Below, in pieces: positions 1-9,054 of a stretch of 64,000 nucleotides of DNA. The notes below the pieces were generated by a model. It had not been told where the DNA came from. It saw only the letters and a program-made list of their open reading frames with translations, and searched no databases. Each line of letters begins with the position of its first letter. The first letter of the stretch is position 1. The stretch lies in NCBI RefSeq assembly GCF_023238625.1, contig NZ_CP096670.1:1105501-1169500 (forward strand), written 5' to 3'. The position numbers and the translations under genes were made by a program. The DNA comes from Agarivorans sp. TSD2052 (lineage in GTDB: Bacteria; Pseudomonadota; Gammaproteobacteria; Enterobacterales; Celerinatantimonadaceae).

Positions 1-1
1 A

Positions 2-1036
2 TTTTTAAGTGCTTGCAATGATCGCCAAGGTATCGATTCACAACAGCAATCCGCTGATTTTACTTGGACCTTAGTTACGTCTTGGCCCAAGCATTTACCG
101 GGTTTGGGATCTGCCCCGGACCGCTTCGCTGAAGAAGTGAACGCCATGAGTAACGGTCGCCTAGCGATAAATGTTTATGGCGCGGGTGAATTATATCCTG
201 CACTGGATGTTTTTAACGTGGTATCGGCAGGCGAGGCCGAAATGGGGCATAGTGCTGCTTATTATTGGCAGGATCAGCTACCCTCTACGGTTTTTTTTAG
301 TTCGGTACCTTTTGGCATGCGGGCCAAAGAGCTAAATGCCTGGCTATATTTAGGCGGTGGCTTAGAGCTATGGCGCGAATTATACGCCCCGCACAATCTG
401 ATACCCTTTCCAGGTGGCAATACCGATGCGCAAATGGGGGGGTGGTACAACAAAAAAATCACCACCATTAGTGATTTTAAAAGCCTAAAAATGCGTTTGC
501 CGGGTCTAGGCGGAAAGGTGCTGGAGTTGGCAGGAGGGCAGGCTGTCAATTTGCCCGCAGGACAATTGTATACAGCGTTACAATCGGGTGAGTTAGATGC
601 TGTAGAGTGGGTGGGCCCTTACAATGACTTAGCCTTTGGTTTTCATAAGGTGGCTCAATACTATTATTATCCCGGTTGGCATGAGCCTAGCACTACCTTA
701 GAGTTTATTATTAATAGCAAGGCGATGGCTTCATTGCCTGCTGACTTGCAAAGAATTGTGGAAAATGCCACTAAAGTGGTCAATCAAGCTACGCTAAATG
801 AGTATGTTGCCTACAATATTGAAGCATTAGATGTACTGGCAAATGAACACGGCGTTGAACTGTTGCCGTTCTCTCCACAAATATTGCAGGAGCTTAAAGG
901 CTTCAGTAATACTGTGCTGGAACAGCTGGCGGCAAAGGATCCATTTTTTGAGAAAGTTTTAAATAGTTACCAGCGTTTTCAATTCGGCGTTAAAAAATAT
1001 AACCAAATTGAATTGCTACCGGCCGCCATAGAATAG
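2..1036 (+). CDS. TRAP transporter solute-binding lipoprotein, DctP/TakP-like (5' truncated)
   Basis: This is the 3' part of a DctP-family periplasmic binding protein. These proteins capture organic acids and pass them to a TRAP membrane transporter. The reading frame is open from base 2, so the true start lies outside the window. The first visible residues, FLSAC, form a lipobox, which predicts a lipid-anchored protein. The mature part begins with a TLVTSWPK strand and continues with typical family segments: SGELDAVEWVGPYND, and MRLPGLGG, which carries the family's substrate-carboxylate arginine. The spacing resembles the TakP branch, which binds 2-oxo acids or related carboxylates, but the substrate cannot be read from sequence. 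No membrane TRAP subunit (DctQ/DctM) lies downstream; any partner must be upstream or elsewhere. The family call is firm and the ligand is inference. Confidence 0.85.
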   Translation, partial: FLSACNDRQGIDSQQQSADFTWTLVTSWPKHLPGLGSAPDRFAEEVNAMSNGRLAINVYGAGELYPALDVFNVVSAGEAEMGHSAAYYWQDQLPSTVFFSSVPFGMRAKELNAWLYLGGGLELWRELYAPHNLIPFPGGNTDAQMGGWYNKKITTISDFKSLKMRLPGLGGKVLELAGGQAVNLPAGQLYTALQSGELDAVEWVGPYNDLAFGFHKVAQYYYYPGWHEPSTTLEFIINSKAMASLPADLQRIVENATKVVNQATLNEYVAYNIEALDVLANEHGVELLPFSPQILQELKGFSNTVLEQLAAKDPFFEKVLNSYQRFQFGVKKYNQIELLPAAIE

Positions 1037-1321
1037 GCTGGGTGTAGTGATTAAAAATGACAATTAGACTTAAGGTTGGTTTGCTCAATAGTTAGCTGAT
1101 GGTTTAACTCTGTTAACAAACCTCTAACACTTAAGTCGAATAGGTTATATTTTTGGCCTTTTTCTTTGGAGAAATAGGTTTAATTGGTGCTAGAATACAC
1201 ACGATTTCTGTGGCTTGTTAGCTAATTGTCTATGACTTGTTAGTTGAGTACTTATTTTTTAGTGCAAAAGTTAAACGGAAATCATCGCTCGTCTTCCGAC
1301 CCAACACATGTGTAAGAGAGT
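1037..1321. promoter_or_regulatory. Intergenic region carrying the presumed nqr promoter
   Basis: This region separates the TRAP gene from nqrA and must hold the nqr promoter. It is AT-rich. An inverted repeat lies at 1101-1122 (GGTTT/AAACC arms around AACTCTGTT). The 8-mer CTTGTTAG occurs at 1214-1221 and again at 1236-1243, a 22-bp period, which would put both copies on one DNA face. I cannot place -35/-10 boxes with certainty. Confidence 0.4.
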
Positions 1322-2662
1322 ATGATTACAATAAAAAAAGGATTAGATCTGCCTATTAAAGGCGGTCCCATACAGCAAATAGTAGACGCGTCTATTGTTA
1401 CCAGAGTGGCTGTACTCGGCGAAGATTATGTGGGCATGCGCCCAACTATGAAAGTGCGAGTGGGTGATGTGGTAAGCCAAGGCCAGGCGTTGTTCGAAGA
1501 TAAGAAGAACCCCGGAGTGGTGTTTACAGCACCTAGCGCTGGCGTTGTTCAAGAAATTAACCGTGGTGCCCAACGTGTATTGCAGTCTGTTGTTATTGAA
1601 AAACAAACAGGCGATAGCATAGATTTTGGCGCTTTAAGCGATGCAGAAATCGATAGCGCTGAGCGCTCAACGATTGTGGACAAGTTAGTGAAGTCTGGCC
1701 AATGGGTTGGCTTTAGAACTCGTCCTTATAGCAAAGTACCTGCTGTAGGCTCAACACCTTCAGCTATCTTTGTTACCGCCATCGATACTAACCCCCTTGC
1801 GGCTGATCCTAAAGTGATTATTGAGCAAAACGAAAGCGCTTATCTTAGCGGCTTACGTGTTTTGTCTCGCTTAACTGATGGTGAGGTCTTCGTTTGTAAA
1901 GGTGACTACAGTTTACCTCAGTCAGACGCTGCTCGAGTAGAGGAACATGTATTTGCAGGCCCTCACCCAGCGGGTTTAGCCGGCACCCACATCCATACTC
2001 TTAAACCTGCTAGTGCCCAACGCACAGTATGGTCTGTTGCCTATCAAGAAGTGATTGCTATCGGTCATTTAGTGACAAGCGGTAAACTGTACAATCAACG
2101 TGTGATTGCTTTAGCAGGGCCTGTAGTAAAAGAGCCTCGTTTGCTCCGCACCGAAGTGGGAGCAGACATTCAGCAGTTAATTGACGGTGAATTGGTCGAT
2201 GGTGAACATCGAGTGATTTCAGGTGGTGTACTGCTAGGTAATCATGCTGTTGGAGTTCATGCTTTTGTTGGCCGATACCATCAACAAGTCGTGGCTTTAG
2301 AAGAAGGCTATGAAAAAGAATTTATGGGTTGGGCTGTGCCTGGTACTAATAAATTCTCTCTAGCGCGCATATTTATCTCAGGCCTAAATAAGAGCAAATT
2401 GTTCCCGTTCACTACAACCACTGGTGGTAGTTCTCGAGCAATGGTGCCAATTGGTCAATATGAGCGAGTGATGCCGCTTGATATTCTTCCAACATTGTTA
2501 CTTCGCGATTTGTTGTCAAACGATACCGACAGTGCGCAGCAGTTAGGGTGTTTGGAGCTTGATGAAGAAGATTTAGCTCTTTGTACTTTTGTTTGCCCTG
2601 GCAAATACGAATACGGCAGCGTACTTCGTGATTGTTTGACCAAGATTGAGAAGGAAGGTTAA
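1322..2662 (+). CDS. nqrA: Na+-translocating NADH:quinone reductase subunit A
   Basis: NqrA is the cytoplasmic-side, quinone-associated subunit of Na+-NQR. The complex passes electrons from NADH to ubiquinone and pumps Na+ out of the cell. The protein has 446 residues, the normal family length, and opens with the characteristic [16 protein letters not shown]. It has a lipoyl-like early segment ([19 protein letters not shown]) and ends in the conserved C-terminal region ([12 protein letters not shown]). It is the first gene of an eight-gene operon and is followed after 2 bases by nqrB. The ATG is preceded by AAGAGAG. Identification is secure. Confidence 0.98.
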   Translation: MITIKKGLDLPIKGGPIQQIVDASIVTRVAVLGEDYVGMRPTMKVRVGDVVSQGQALFEDKKNPGVVFTAPSAGVVQEINRGAQRVLQSVVIEKQTGDSIDFGALSDAEIDSAERSTIVDKLVKSGQWVGFRTRPYSKVPAVGSTPSAIFVTAIDTNPLAADPKVIIEQNESAYLSGLRVLSRLTDGEVFVCKGDYSLPQSDAARVEEHVFAGPHPAGLAGTHIHTLKPASAQRTVWSVAYQEVIAIGHLVTSGKLYNQRVIALAGPVVKEPRLLRTEVGADIQQLIDGELVDGEHRVISGGVLLGNHAVGVHAFVGRYHQQVVALEEGYEKEFMGWAVPGTNKFSLARIFISGLNKSKLFPFTTTTGGSSRAMVPIGQYERVMPLDILPTLLLRDLLSNDTDSAQQLGCLELDEEDLALCTFVCPGKYEYGSVLRDCLTKIEKEG

Positions 2663-2664
2663 GC

Positions 2665-3882
2665 ATGAGCAGTATTAAAGATTATATTGAAAAGATTGAA
2701 CCACAATTTATGCCGGGTGGTAAGCACGAAAAGTGGTTTGCTTTATACGAAGCTACAGCGACATTCTTATATTCGCCGGGTTTAGTTACCAAGAAAAACA
2801 CGCACGTTCGTGATGCTATTGACTTAAAACGTATCATGATTTTTGTTTGGGTCGCTCTCATGCCAGCGATGTTTTTTGGTATGTACAATGCGGGCATTCA
2901 AGCAAACGAAGCCGTTATTGCTGGGGCGGGAACCGTACCTGATGATTGGCATGGTGCGCTAATTGCCATGTTAGGTGTGCCTACGGGCGCTGACGCTGGC
3001 TGGATAGCGTCGATGATCTATGGCGCAATATTCTTCCTGCCTATCTACCTTACCGCATTTGCTGTGGGTGGATTTTGGGAAGTTCTGTTTGCTTCGGTTC
3101 GTGGTCATGAAGTTAACGAAGGTTTCTTTGTTACCTCGATTTTATTTGCTTTAACCCTTCCAGCCACGATGCCTTTATGGCAAGTCGCCTTAGGTATTAC
3201 CTTTGGTGTTGTGGTGGCAAAAGAAGTGTTTGGTGGAACCGGTAAAAACTTCTTAAACCCTGCATTGGCTGGTCGAGCGTTTTTATTCTTCGCATACCCT
3301 ACTGCAATTTCAGGCGATGCTGTTTGGACTGCTGTAGACGGTTACTCTGGTGCAACCGCACTAAGTGTAGTCGCTGCTGAAGGTATGCAAGGTCTCGTCG
3401 CACAGGGAATCACTTGGAGTGATGCTTTCTTCGGTTTCATTCAAGGTTCAAGTGGCGAAACGTCAACGTTTTTACTCGCTTTAGGTGGTTTGTTCCTCAT
3501 CTTCACCCGCATTGCCTCTTGGCGAATTGTCGCTGGCGTATTAGTGGGTATGGTGGCAACCAGTTTACTACTGAATCTTGTGGGTTCAGACAGTAACTTA
3601 ATGTTCCAACTACCGCCTCATTGGCATTTGGTTCTAGGTGGTTTTGCGCTTGGCATGTTCTTTATGGCGACTGACCCGGTATCGGCTTCATTTACTAATA
3701 AAGGTAAGTGGTGGTATGGCGGCTTGATTGGCTTGATGGTGGTGTTAATTCGAGTGGTTAACCCAGCGTTCCCAGAAGGCATGATGTTGGCTATTTTGTT
3801 TGCTAATTTGTTTGCTCCTATTTTTGACTACTTTGTAGTTCAAGCCAATATCAAACGGAGGCTTGCTCGCGATGGCCAGTAA
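2665..3882 (+). CDS. nqrB: Na+-translocating NADH:quinone reductase subunit B
   Basis: NqrB is the large integral membrane subunit, containing covalent FMN and riboflavin, and is central to Na+ translocation. The 405-residue product has many hydrophobic helices. It carries the flavinylation motif SGATALS, with the acceptor threonine near residue 231. This FMN is attached by ApbE, which is encoded at the end of the same operon. The strong ribosome-binding site GAAGGAAGG lies in the nqrA tail. The end of nqrB overlaps the start of nqrC by 11 bases, suggesting coupled translation. Identification is secure. Confidence 0.98.
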   Translation: MSSIKDYIEKIEPQFMPGGKHEKWFALYEATATFLYSPGLVTKKNTHVRDAIDLKRIMIFVWVALMPAMFFGMYNAGIQANEAVIAGAGTVPDDWHGALIAMLGVPTGADAGWIASMIYGAIFFLPIYLTAFAVGGFWEVLFASVRGHEVNEGFFVTSILFALTLPATMPLWQVALGITFGVVVAKEVFGGTGKNFLNPALAGRAFLFFAYPTAISGDAVWTAVDGYSGATALSVVAAEGMQGLVAQGITWSDAFFGFIQGSSGETSTFLLALGGLFLIFTRIASWRIVAGVLVGMVATSLLLNLVGSDSNLMFQLPPHWHLVLGGFALGMFFMATDPVSASFTNKGKWWYGGLIGLMVVLIRVVNPAFPEGMMLAILFANLFAPIFDYFVVQANIKRRLARDGQ

Positions 3883-4657
3883 TGATTCCTTAGCCAAAAC
3901 CATCAAGGTTGTGGTTGGCGTAAGTTTAGTGTGTTCAATTGTTGTATCGCTTGCAGCTGTAGGTTTGCGCGGTATGCAGCAACAGAACGCTGTAGAAGAT
4001 AAACAAAAAAATATTCTAGCCGTTTCTGGTGTTGAACTGGCGGGCCGCAAGGTTGCTGACGTTTACCTTGAGGTGATTGAACCGCGTGTTATTGATTTAG
4101 ACACCGGTGAATTTGTTGACGCTAGTCAGGTTGACCCCGCTACTTTTGAACAACGAAAATCAGCCAAAGATCCTAACACTAGTATTCGTTTATCTGGTGA
4201 AGAAGATACCGCAGGCATTGTTCGTCGTTCAAACTTAGCCAGTGTATATCTTGTAAAAGATGCACAGGGTGATATTGGTAGAATCATCTTGCCAGTTCAT
4301 GGGCGCGGTCTATGGTCAACTATGTATGCGTTTCTTGCTATCCAGCCCGACGGTAATACAGTAGATGCGATCGTTTATTACGACCAAGGTGAAACACCAG
4401 GTCTAGGCGGTGAAGTTGCTAATCCTCTATGGCAGGCAAAGTTTGTTGGCAAAAAGTTATTTGATGATAGTGGCGCAACAGCGATCACTGTGATTAAAGG
4501 TACTGCGCCAGCTGATTCTCTTTCTGAAATCGACGGGTTATCAGGAGCAACGCTAACCAGCAATGGTGTCGATAACACCTTGAAGTTTTGGTTAAGTGAT
4601 AAAGGCTTTGGTAAGTTCCTGGCCAAATTGCAACAGGGAGGACTAAACAATGGCTGA
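3872..4657 (+). CDS. nqrC: Na+-translocating NADH:quinone reductase subunit C
   Basis: NqrC has one N-terminal membrane helix (about residues 10-32) and a periplasmic FMN-binding domain. The flavinylation motif SGATLTS is present, with the acceptor threonine near residue 227. I chose the ATG at 3872 because a consensus CGGAGG sits just upstream at 3856-3861. An in-frame TTG nine bases earlier would overlap that site and is less likely. The product is 261 residues, the normal size. It overlaps nqrB by 11 bases and nqrD by 8 bases. Confidence 0.97.
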   Translation: MASNDSLAKTIKVVVGVSLVCSIVVSLAAVGLRGMQQQNAVEDKQKNILAVSGVELAGRKVADVYLEVIEPRVIDLDTGEFVDASQVDPATFEQRKSAKDPNTSIRLSGEEDTAGIVRRSNLASVYLVKDAQGDIGRIILPVHGRGLWSTMYAFLAIQPDGNTVDAIVYYDQGETPGLGGEVANPLWQAKFVGKKLFDDSGATAITVIKGTAPADSLSEIDGLSGATLTSNGVDNTLKFWLSDKGFGKFLAKLQQGGLNNG

Positions 4658-5282
4658 TGCTAAGGAAACCAAAAAGGTTTTATTTGGACCGGTTATAGCG
4701 AATAACCCAATTGCCTTACAGGTATTAGGTGTATGTTCAGCATTAGCGGTAACCAGTAAGTTAGAAACTGCATTTGTAATGACGCTCGCCGTGATGGTAG
4801 TGACTGCGTTTTCCAACTTATTTATTTCAATGATTCGTAATCACATTCCGAGCAGTGTGCGAATTATTGTGCAAATGGCAATTATTGCTTCGTTGGTAAT
4901 CGTAGTAGACCAGGTGCTTAAAGCGGTGGTTTACGATATCTCTAAGCAGCTTTCGGTATTTGTTGGTTTGATTATTACCAACTGTATCGTAATGGGGCGT
5001 GCTGAAGCCTTCGCAATGAAAGAGCCTCCTTTCAAATCGTTCTTAGACGGTCTTGGCAATGGTTTAGGCTATGGCGCTATTCTAATGTCGGTAGGCGCTG
5101 TGCGTGAACTCTTTGGTTCTGGCTCGCTATTCGGTATTGAGATTATGCCGCTAATTAACAACGGCGGTTGGTACCAACCCAACGGCTTATTGTTATTGCC
5201 TGCTTCGGCATTCTTCATCATTGGTTTATTGATTTGGGCTTTGCGTACCGCATACCCAGAGCAAGTAGAGCCGAAGGAGTAA
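4650..5282 (+). CDS. nqrD: Na+-translocating NADH:quinone reductase subunit D
   Basis: NqrD is a six-helix membrane subunit related to RnfE and NqrE. With NqrE it forms the part of the complex that coordinates an intramembrane Fe-S centre. The 210-residue length is standard. A conserved cysteine lies in the segment [16 protein letters not shown], which is the family signature and an iron ligand in solved structures. The start overlaps the 3' end of nqrC by 8 bases and has GGGAGGAC upstream. nqrE follows after 4 bases. Confidence 0.97.
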   Translation: MADAKETKKVLFGPVIANNPIALQVLGVCSALAVTSKLETAFVMTLAVMVVTAFSNLFISMIRNHIPSSVRIIVQMAIIASLVIVVDQVLKAVVYDISKQLSVFVGLIITNCIVMGRAEAFAMKEPPFKSFLDGLGNGLGYGAILMSVGAVRELFGSGSLFGIEIMPLINNGGWYQPNGLLLLPASAFFIIGLLIWALRTAYPEQVEPKE

Positions 5283-5286
5283 TCGA

Positions 5287-5895
5287 GTGGAACATTATAT
5301 TAGTCTCTTAGTTCGCTCTATTTTCATTGAAAATATGGCCTTAGCTTTCTTGTTAGGAATGTGTACTTTTCTAGCGGTATCTAAGAAAGTTAAAACCGCA
5401 TTTGGTTTAGGTGTAGCGGTGATTGTAGTTCTGGGTATTTCGGTACCAGTGAACCAAATCATCTACTTTAATCTATTAGCTCCTGGCGCTTTAGACTGGG
5501 CAGGATTACCTGATGCAGACTTAAGCTTCTTGGGCTTCATTACCTTTATCGGTGTTATTGCTGCTTTAGTTCAAATACTTGAAATGGTATTAGATAAATA
5601 CTTTCCTGCTTTGTATCAAGCGCTGGGGATTTTCCTTCCGTTGATTACAGTGAACTGCGCCATCTTTGGTGGTGTGTCGTTTATGGTGCAGCGTGAATAC
5701 AACTTGGGCGAGTCTTTGGTATACGGAATCGGCAGTGGTATCGGTTGGATGTTGGCGATTGTTGCGCTAGCGGGTATACGCGAAAAAATGAAGTATTCAG
5801 ACGTGCCTGATGGTCTGCGTGGTTTAGGTATTACCTTTATCACTGTAGGTTTAATGGCGATGGCGTTTATGTCGTTCTCTGGCGTTCAGCTGTAA
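5287..5895 (+). CDS. nqrE: Na+-translocating NADH:quinone reductase subunit E
   Basis: NqrE is the RnfA/NqrD-like membrane partner of NqrD. The 202-residue product has six predicted helices and the mirror-image signature [12 protein letters not shown] with its conserved cysteine. Translation starts at GTG, preceded by GAAGGAG in the end of nqrD, so translation is probably coupled. Length and motifs match the family throughout. Confidence 0.97.
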   Translation: MEHYISLLVRSIFIENMALAFLLGMCTFLAVSKKVKTAFGLGVAVIVVLGISVPVNQIIYFNLLAPGALDWAGLPDADLSFLGFITFIGVIAALVQILEMVLDKYFPALYQALGIFLPLITVNCAIFGGVSFMVQREYNLGESLVYGIGSGIGWMLAIVALAGIREKMKYSDVPDGLRGLGITFITVGLMAMAFMSFSGVQL

Positions 5896-5927
5896 GACGG
5901 CCAATAACTACAAGGAAAAATTAGTCG

Positions 5928-7151
5928 ATGGAAATTATTCTCGGCGTAACCATGTTTACCTTGCTCGTCTTGGCTTTAGTAACAATCATTTTGTTTGCTA
6001 AGTCTAAGCTGGTAAGTACTGGTGAAATACATATTTTAATTAATGATGATCCGGCTAAAGCGATTACCACTCAAGCAGGTAGCAAGCTACTGGGCGTATT
6101 AGGTAATTCAGGTATTTTTGTTTCTTCTGCTTGTGGTGGCGGTGGCTCGTGTGGTCAGTGTCATGTGCATATTCATGAAGGTGGTGGTGATATTTTGCCC
6201 ACTGAATTGGATCACATCAGTAAGCGCGATGCAGCCACTGGCTTACGTTTAGCTTGTCAGGTTAATGTTAAGCAAGACATGAAGATCTCTTTACCTGAAG
6301 AAATCTTCGGTGTGAAAAAGTGGGATTGTGAAGTTATCTCTAACGATAATAAAGCAACCTTTATTAAAGAGCTTAAGCTGCAGATCCCTGATGGTGAATC
6401 GGTGCCGTTCCGTGCCGGTGGTTACATTCAAATTGAAGCCCCTGCTCACCATGTCAAGTATTCAGATTTCGATGTTGAAGAACAATACCGTGGCGACTGG
6501 GAACACTTTGGTTTCTTTAACTTAGAGTCAAAAGTAGACGAAGAAACCATTCGTGCTTACTCAATGGCCAACTACCCTGAAGAAGAAGGCATCATCATGT
6601 TGAACGTGCGTATTGCTACGCCACCGCCAAATAACATGAGCCTGCCATGTGGTAAAATGTCTTCGTTCATCTTTAACCTTAAGGCGGGTGATAAAGTCAC
6701 TATCTCTGGTCCATTTGGTGAGTTCTTTGCTAAAGAGACTGAGTCTGAAATGGTCTTTATTGGTGGTGGTGCGGGTATGGCCCCAATGCGTTCACACATC
6801 TTTGATCAACTTAAGCGATTAAGCTCGAAGCGTAAAATTAGTTTCTGGTATGGTGCGCGTTCACGTCGTGAAATCTTCTACGAAGAAGATTTTGATATGT
6901 TAGCCCGCGAAAATGAGAACTTTGAATGGCACGTTGCTTTGTCAGATCCACAACCAGGCGATGACTGGGAAGGTAAAACAGGCTTTATCCATAACGTGTT
7001 ATTTGAAAACTACTTACGTGACCACGACGCCCCAGAAGATTGTGAGTACTACATGTGTGGTCCTCCTGTCATGAATGCTGCCGTTATTAACATGCTTAAA
7101 GATTTAGGTGTGGAAGACGAAAACATTCTACTTGATGACTTTGGTGGCTAA
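5928..7151 (+). CDS. nqrF: Na+-translocating NADH:quinone reductase subunit F
   Basis: NqrF is the electron-input subunit that oxidises NADH. It has an N-terminal membrane helix (about residues 4-24). A plant-type [2Fe-2S] ferredoxin domain follows, with cysteines at 69, 75, 78 and 110 ([11 protein letters not shown] and RLACQV). The FAD-binding segment RAYSMANYP and the NADH-binding segment [12 protein letters not shown] come next, and the C-terminus carries the conserved YYMCGPPVM and DDFGG. The 407-residue length is normal. apbE follows after 3 bases. All cofactor residues appear intact. Confidence 0.98.
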   Translation: MEIILGVTMFTLLVLALVTIILFAKSKLVSTGEIHILINDDPAKAITTQAGSKLLGVLGNSGIFVSSACGGGGSCGQCHVHIHEGGGDILPTELDHISKRDAATGLRLACQVNVKQDMKISLPEEIFGVKKWDCEVISNDNKATFIKELKLQIPDGESVPFRAGGYIQIEAPAHHVKYSDFDVEEQYRGDWEHFGFFNLESKVDEETIRAYSMANYPEEEGIIMLNVRIATPPPNNMSLPCGKMSSFIFNLKAGDKVTISGPFGEFFAKETESEMVFIGGGAGMAPMRSHIFDQLKRLSSKRKISFWYGARSRREIFYEEDFDMLARENENFEWHVALSDPQPGDDWEGKTGFIHNVLFENYLRDHDAPEDCEYYMCGPPVMNAAVINMLKDLGVEDENILLDDFGG

Positions 7152-7154
7152 ACG

Positions 7155-8180
7155 GTGAGTTTCGTTAAGCATTATTGGCTAGCCTTGCTTGGGCTAGCCT
7201 TTTTTATTAGTGGCTGTAGTGAGCAAAACAATTTGTATACCTTACAAATTGAGGGGCGCACTATGGGAACCTATTACCAAGTGAAGCTAGCTGAACCAAC
7301 TGCAAGTTTGCCTGCTGGTGAGGTAATGCAGGCTAAAATTGATGAGGTGTTGCAGCAGGTAAATCAAGAGATGTCTACCTACATGCCTGATTCTGAGTTG
7401 TCGCTCTTTAATCAACATCGTAGTGATCAAGCTTTAAACATATCTGATAACTTAGCCTTAGTGATTGAAGCCTCTTTGCAGCTCTCAGAGGACTCTGGTG
7501 GCGCATTTGACGTAACTGTTGGCCCACTGGTTAATTTGTGGGGGTTTGGGCCTGAAGGGCGACCTGAGCAGCGACCAAGTGACCAAGAGTTAGCAGAGGC
7601 TAAAGCCAAGATTGGTTATCAGCATTTAAGCTTAAGCAATGGCAATCTATCTAAGGAACTTCCTGAGTTGTATGTGGATTTATCAGCGATTGCTAAAGGC
7701 CATGGGGTAGACCGCGTTGCCGCTCTACTGGAAGCCGAAGGGCTGCATAACTACATGGTCGATATTGGTGGTGAACTGCGCCTAAAAGGCCACAACGACA
7801 AAGGTGTGGGCTGGCGTATCGCGGTTGAAAAACCCTCGGCAGAGCAGCGCGCAGTGCAAAAAATTATTGAGCCTGGCAATAATGGTTTGGCTACCTCGGG
7901 TGATTACCGAAATTATTTTGAGCAAGACGGGGTCAGATATTCACATACTATTAATCCGAATACGGGTAAGCCTATCGCTAACCATATTGTTTCGGTCAGT
8001 GTGATTACGCCTACCAGTATGATGGCCGATGCTTATGCTACGGCGTTTACAGTGATGGGGGTTGAGCAGGCAATGCGTTTTGCTGAAAATAAACAGTTAG
8101 CAGTGTATATTATCGAGAAACAAGGGGATGAATTTGTGGAGCATATCAGCTCGGCGTTTGTGCCCTTTGTTGTTCAATAG
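7155..8180 (+). CDS. apbE: FAD:protein FMN transferase, ApbE lipoprotein
   Basis: ApbE transfers FMN from FAD onto threonines of target proteins, here most likely NqrB and NqrC encoded just upstream. The N-terminus has a short charged start, a hydrophobic helix and the lipobox ISGC, so this is a periplasm-facing lipoprotein. Family motifs are visible: EGRTMGTYYQVKL near the start, DLSAIAKGHGVD, MVDIGGELRLKG, YSHTINPNTGKP and a late MMADAYATAF. The length is 341 residues. Translation starts at GTG three bases after nqrF. The location and the intact targets make the role in NQR maturation very likely. Confidence 0.96.
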   Translation: MSFVKHYWLALLGLAFFISGCSEQNNLYTLQIEGRTMGTYYQVKLAEPTASLPAGEVMQAKIDEVLQQVNQEMSTYMPDSELSLFNQHRSDQALNISDNLALVIEASLQLSEDSGGAFDVTVGPLVNLWGFGPEGRPEQRPSDQELAEAKAKIGYQHLSLSNGNLSKELPELYVDLSAIAKGHGVDRVAALLEAEGLHNYMVDIGGELRLKGHNDKGVGWRIAVEKPSAEQRAVQKIIEPGNNGLATSGDYRNYFEQDGVRYSHTINPNTGKPIANHIVSVSVITPTSMMADAYATAFTVMGVEQAMRFAENKQLAVYIIEKQGDEFVEHISSAFVPFVVQ

Positions 8181-8195
8181 CAGTTAGGAGTCATA

Positions 8196-8432
8196 ATGGC
8201 GTATTTTTTAGTGACCTTTGTATTCTTTTTAGTGGTTATCACTGCTATGGCGGTGGGTTACATTTTTCAAAAGAAAACCATTAGCGGAAGCTGTGGTGGT
8301 ATTGCTGCTTTAGGTATTGAGAAAGTCTGCGACTGCCCCGAACCTTGCGATAAACGTAAAGCTAAAATGGCCTTGGTAGAGCAAAAGAAAAAGGCTCGCC
8401 AAGCGATGTTAGATGAACATCGAATCATCTAA
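8196..8432 (+). CDS. nqrM: Na+-NQR maturation protein NqrM (DUF539)
   Basis: NqrM is a small membrane protein needed to assemble Na+-NQR, probably through delivery of iron to the NqrD/NqrE centre. The 78-residue product has one N-terminal helix followed by the family's cysteine cluster CGGIAALGIEKVCDCPEPC. A basic lysine-rich tail follows. It is the last gene of the nqr operon, 15 bases after apbE, with TTAGGAG as ribosome-binding site, and is followed at once by a terminator. Confidence 0.95.
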   Translation: MAYFLVTFVFFLVVITAMAVGYIFQKKTISGSCGGIAALGIEKVCDCPEPCDKRKAKMALVEQKKKARQAMLDEHRII

Positions 8433-8434
8433 AT

Positions 8435-8461
8435 AAAAAGCGCCTCACGGCGCTTTTTTTA
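8435..8461. terminator. Bidirectional rho-independent terminator, nqr operon / DUF1566 gene
   Basis: A perfect 6-bp stem (AGCGCC at 8439-8444, GGCGCT at 8449-8454) with loop TCAC is flanked by A-runs and T-runs on both sides. It can therefore end the nqr operon on the plus strand and the DUF1566 gene on the minus strand. Confidence 0.9.
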
Positions 8462-8472
8462 TATTTTGTGAT

Positions 8473-9054
8473 TTACAATCCGCCTCTTACTAAGCGCACT
8501 GCATAATCATCGTCTTTTTTATCTAAGTCTATTTCGCCACTAATAAATTTGATAAACCAAGCTTTGGTTGTAGTAAGGCTATCAGGGGTTGCTGTCCAAT
8601 AAGGTATCGAAACCCCTAAAGCAGAGGGAAAGATGTTCTCGTTAATCGCTGGGTCATAACAGCTGTATTCTATTAGGTGGCTGAGTTCTTTTACATTAGG
8701 TAGGCGCCAATCGTTGTATCCAGCGAGTGTTGAGTTGGGGCCCTCTTCAACGGCTTGTTTCCAGGTTAGGCTTAGCGCTGCACCAGTGCAGGTGCTGCCA
8801 TCCCAAGTTCTTCCTACGCTACAGCGTGCCCACATCAAATTGGTTTCTTGGTCTGAAATAGTTTGGTCGTTGTTATCAACAAAGCGGCTATCTGGCGCAG
8901 TTAATGGTGATGATGCCAAGCAAATGCTAGCACTGAGAGCGGGTAGAGGTGTTAACAAACAAGCGGTAACAATGACTAAGCATCCAAGAGAGAAATTTCT
9001 TGATAATTGCGTATCGGAATTCGCGGTGTTCAATTTCAGTTTAAGGAAGGTCAT
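8473..9054 (-). CDS. Secreted DUF1566 (Lcl C-terminal domain) protein
   Basis: This 193-residue protein has an N-terminal hydrophobic signal segment (about residues 22-42, ending near LSASI) and then a single DUF1566/Lcl-type domain. Recognisable pieces are TNLMWARC, YNDWRLPNVKELSHLI, YWTATPD and a final DDDYAVRLVRGG. The same domain ends the very large lipoprotein encoded immediately upstream, whose stop codon overlaps this start by 14 bases, so the two are probably translated together. Such domains sit on surface or secreted proteins and their ligands are mostly unknown. The role here is inferred only from the pairing. Confidence 0.75.
   Translation of the reverse strand: MTFLKLKLNTANSDTQLSRNFSLGCLVIVTACLLTPLPALSASICLASSPLTAPDSRFVDNNDQTISDQETNLMWARCSVGRTWDGSTCTGAALSLTWKQAVEEGPNSTLAGYNDWRLPNVKELSHLIEYSCYDPAINENIFPSALGVSIPYWTATPDSLTTTKAWFIKFISGEIDLDKKDDDYAVRLVRGGL

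Noticed and set aside
1322-8432. Possible Rnf complex instead of Na+-NQR
   Set aside because: NqrA, NqrF with its FAD/NADH domains, and NqrM are specific to Na+-NQR; no RnfB/RnfC-type ferredoxin genes are present.
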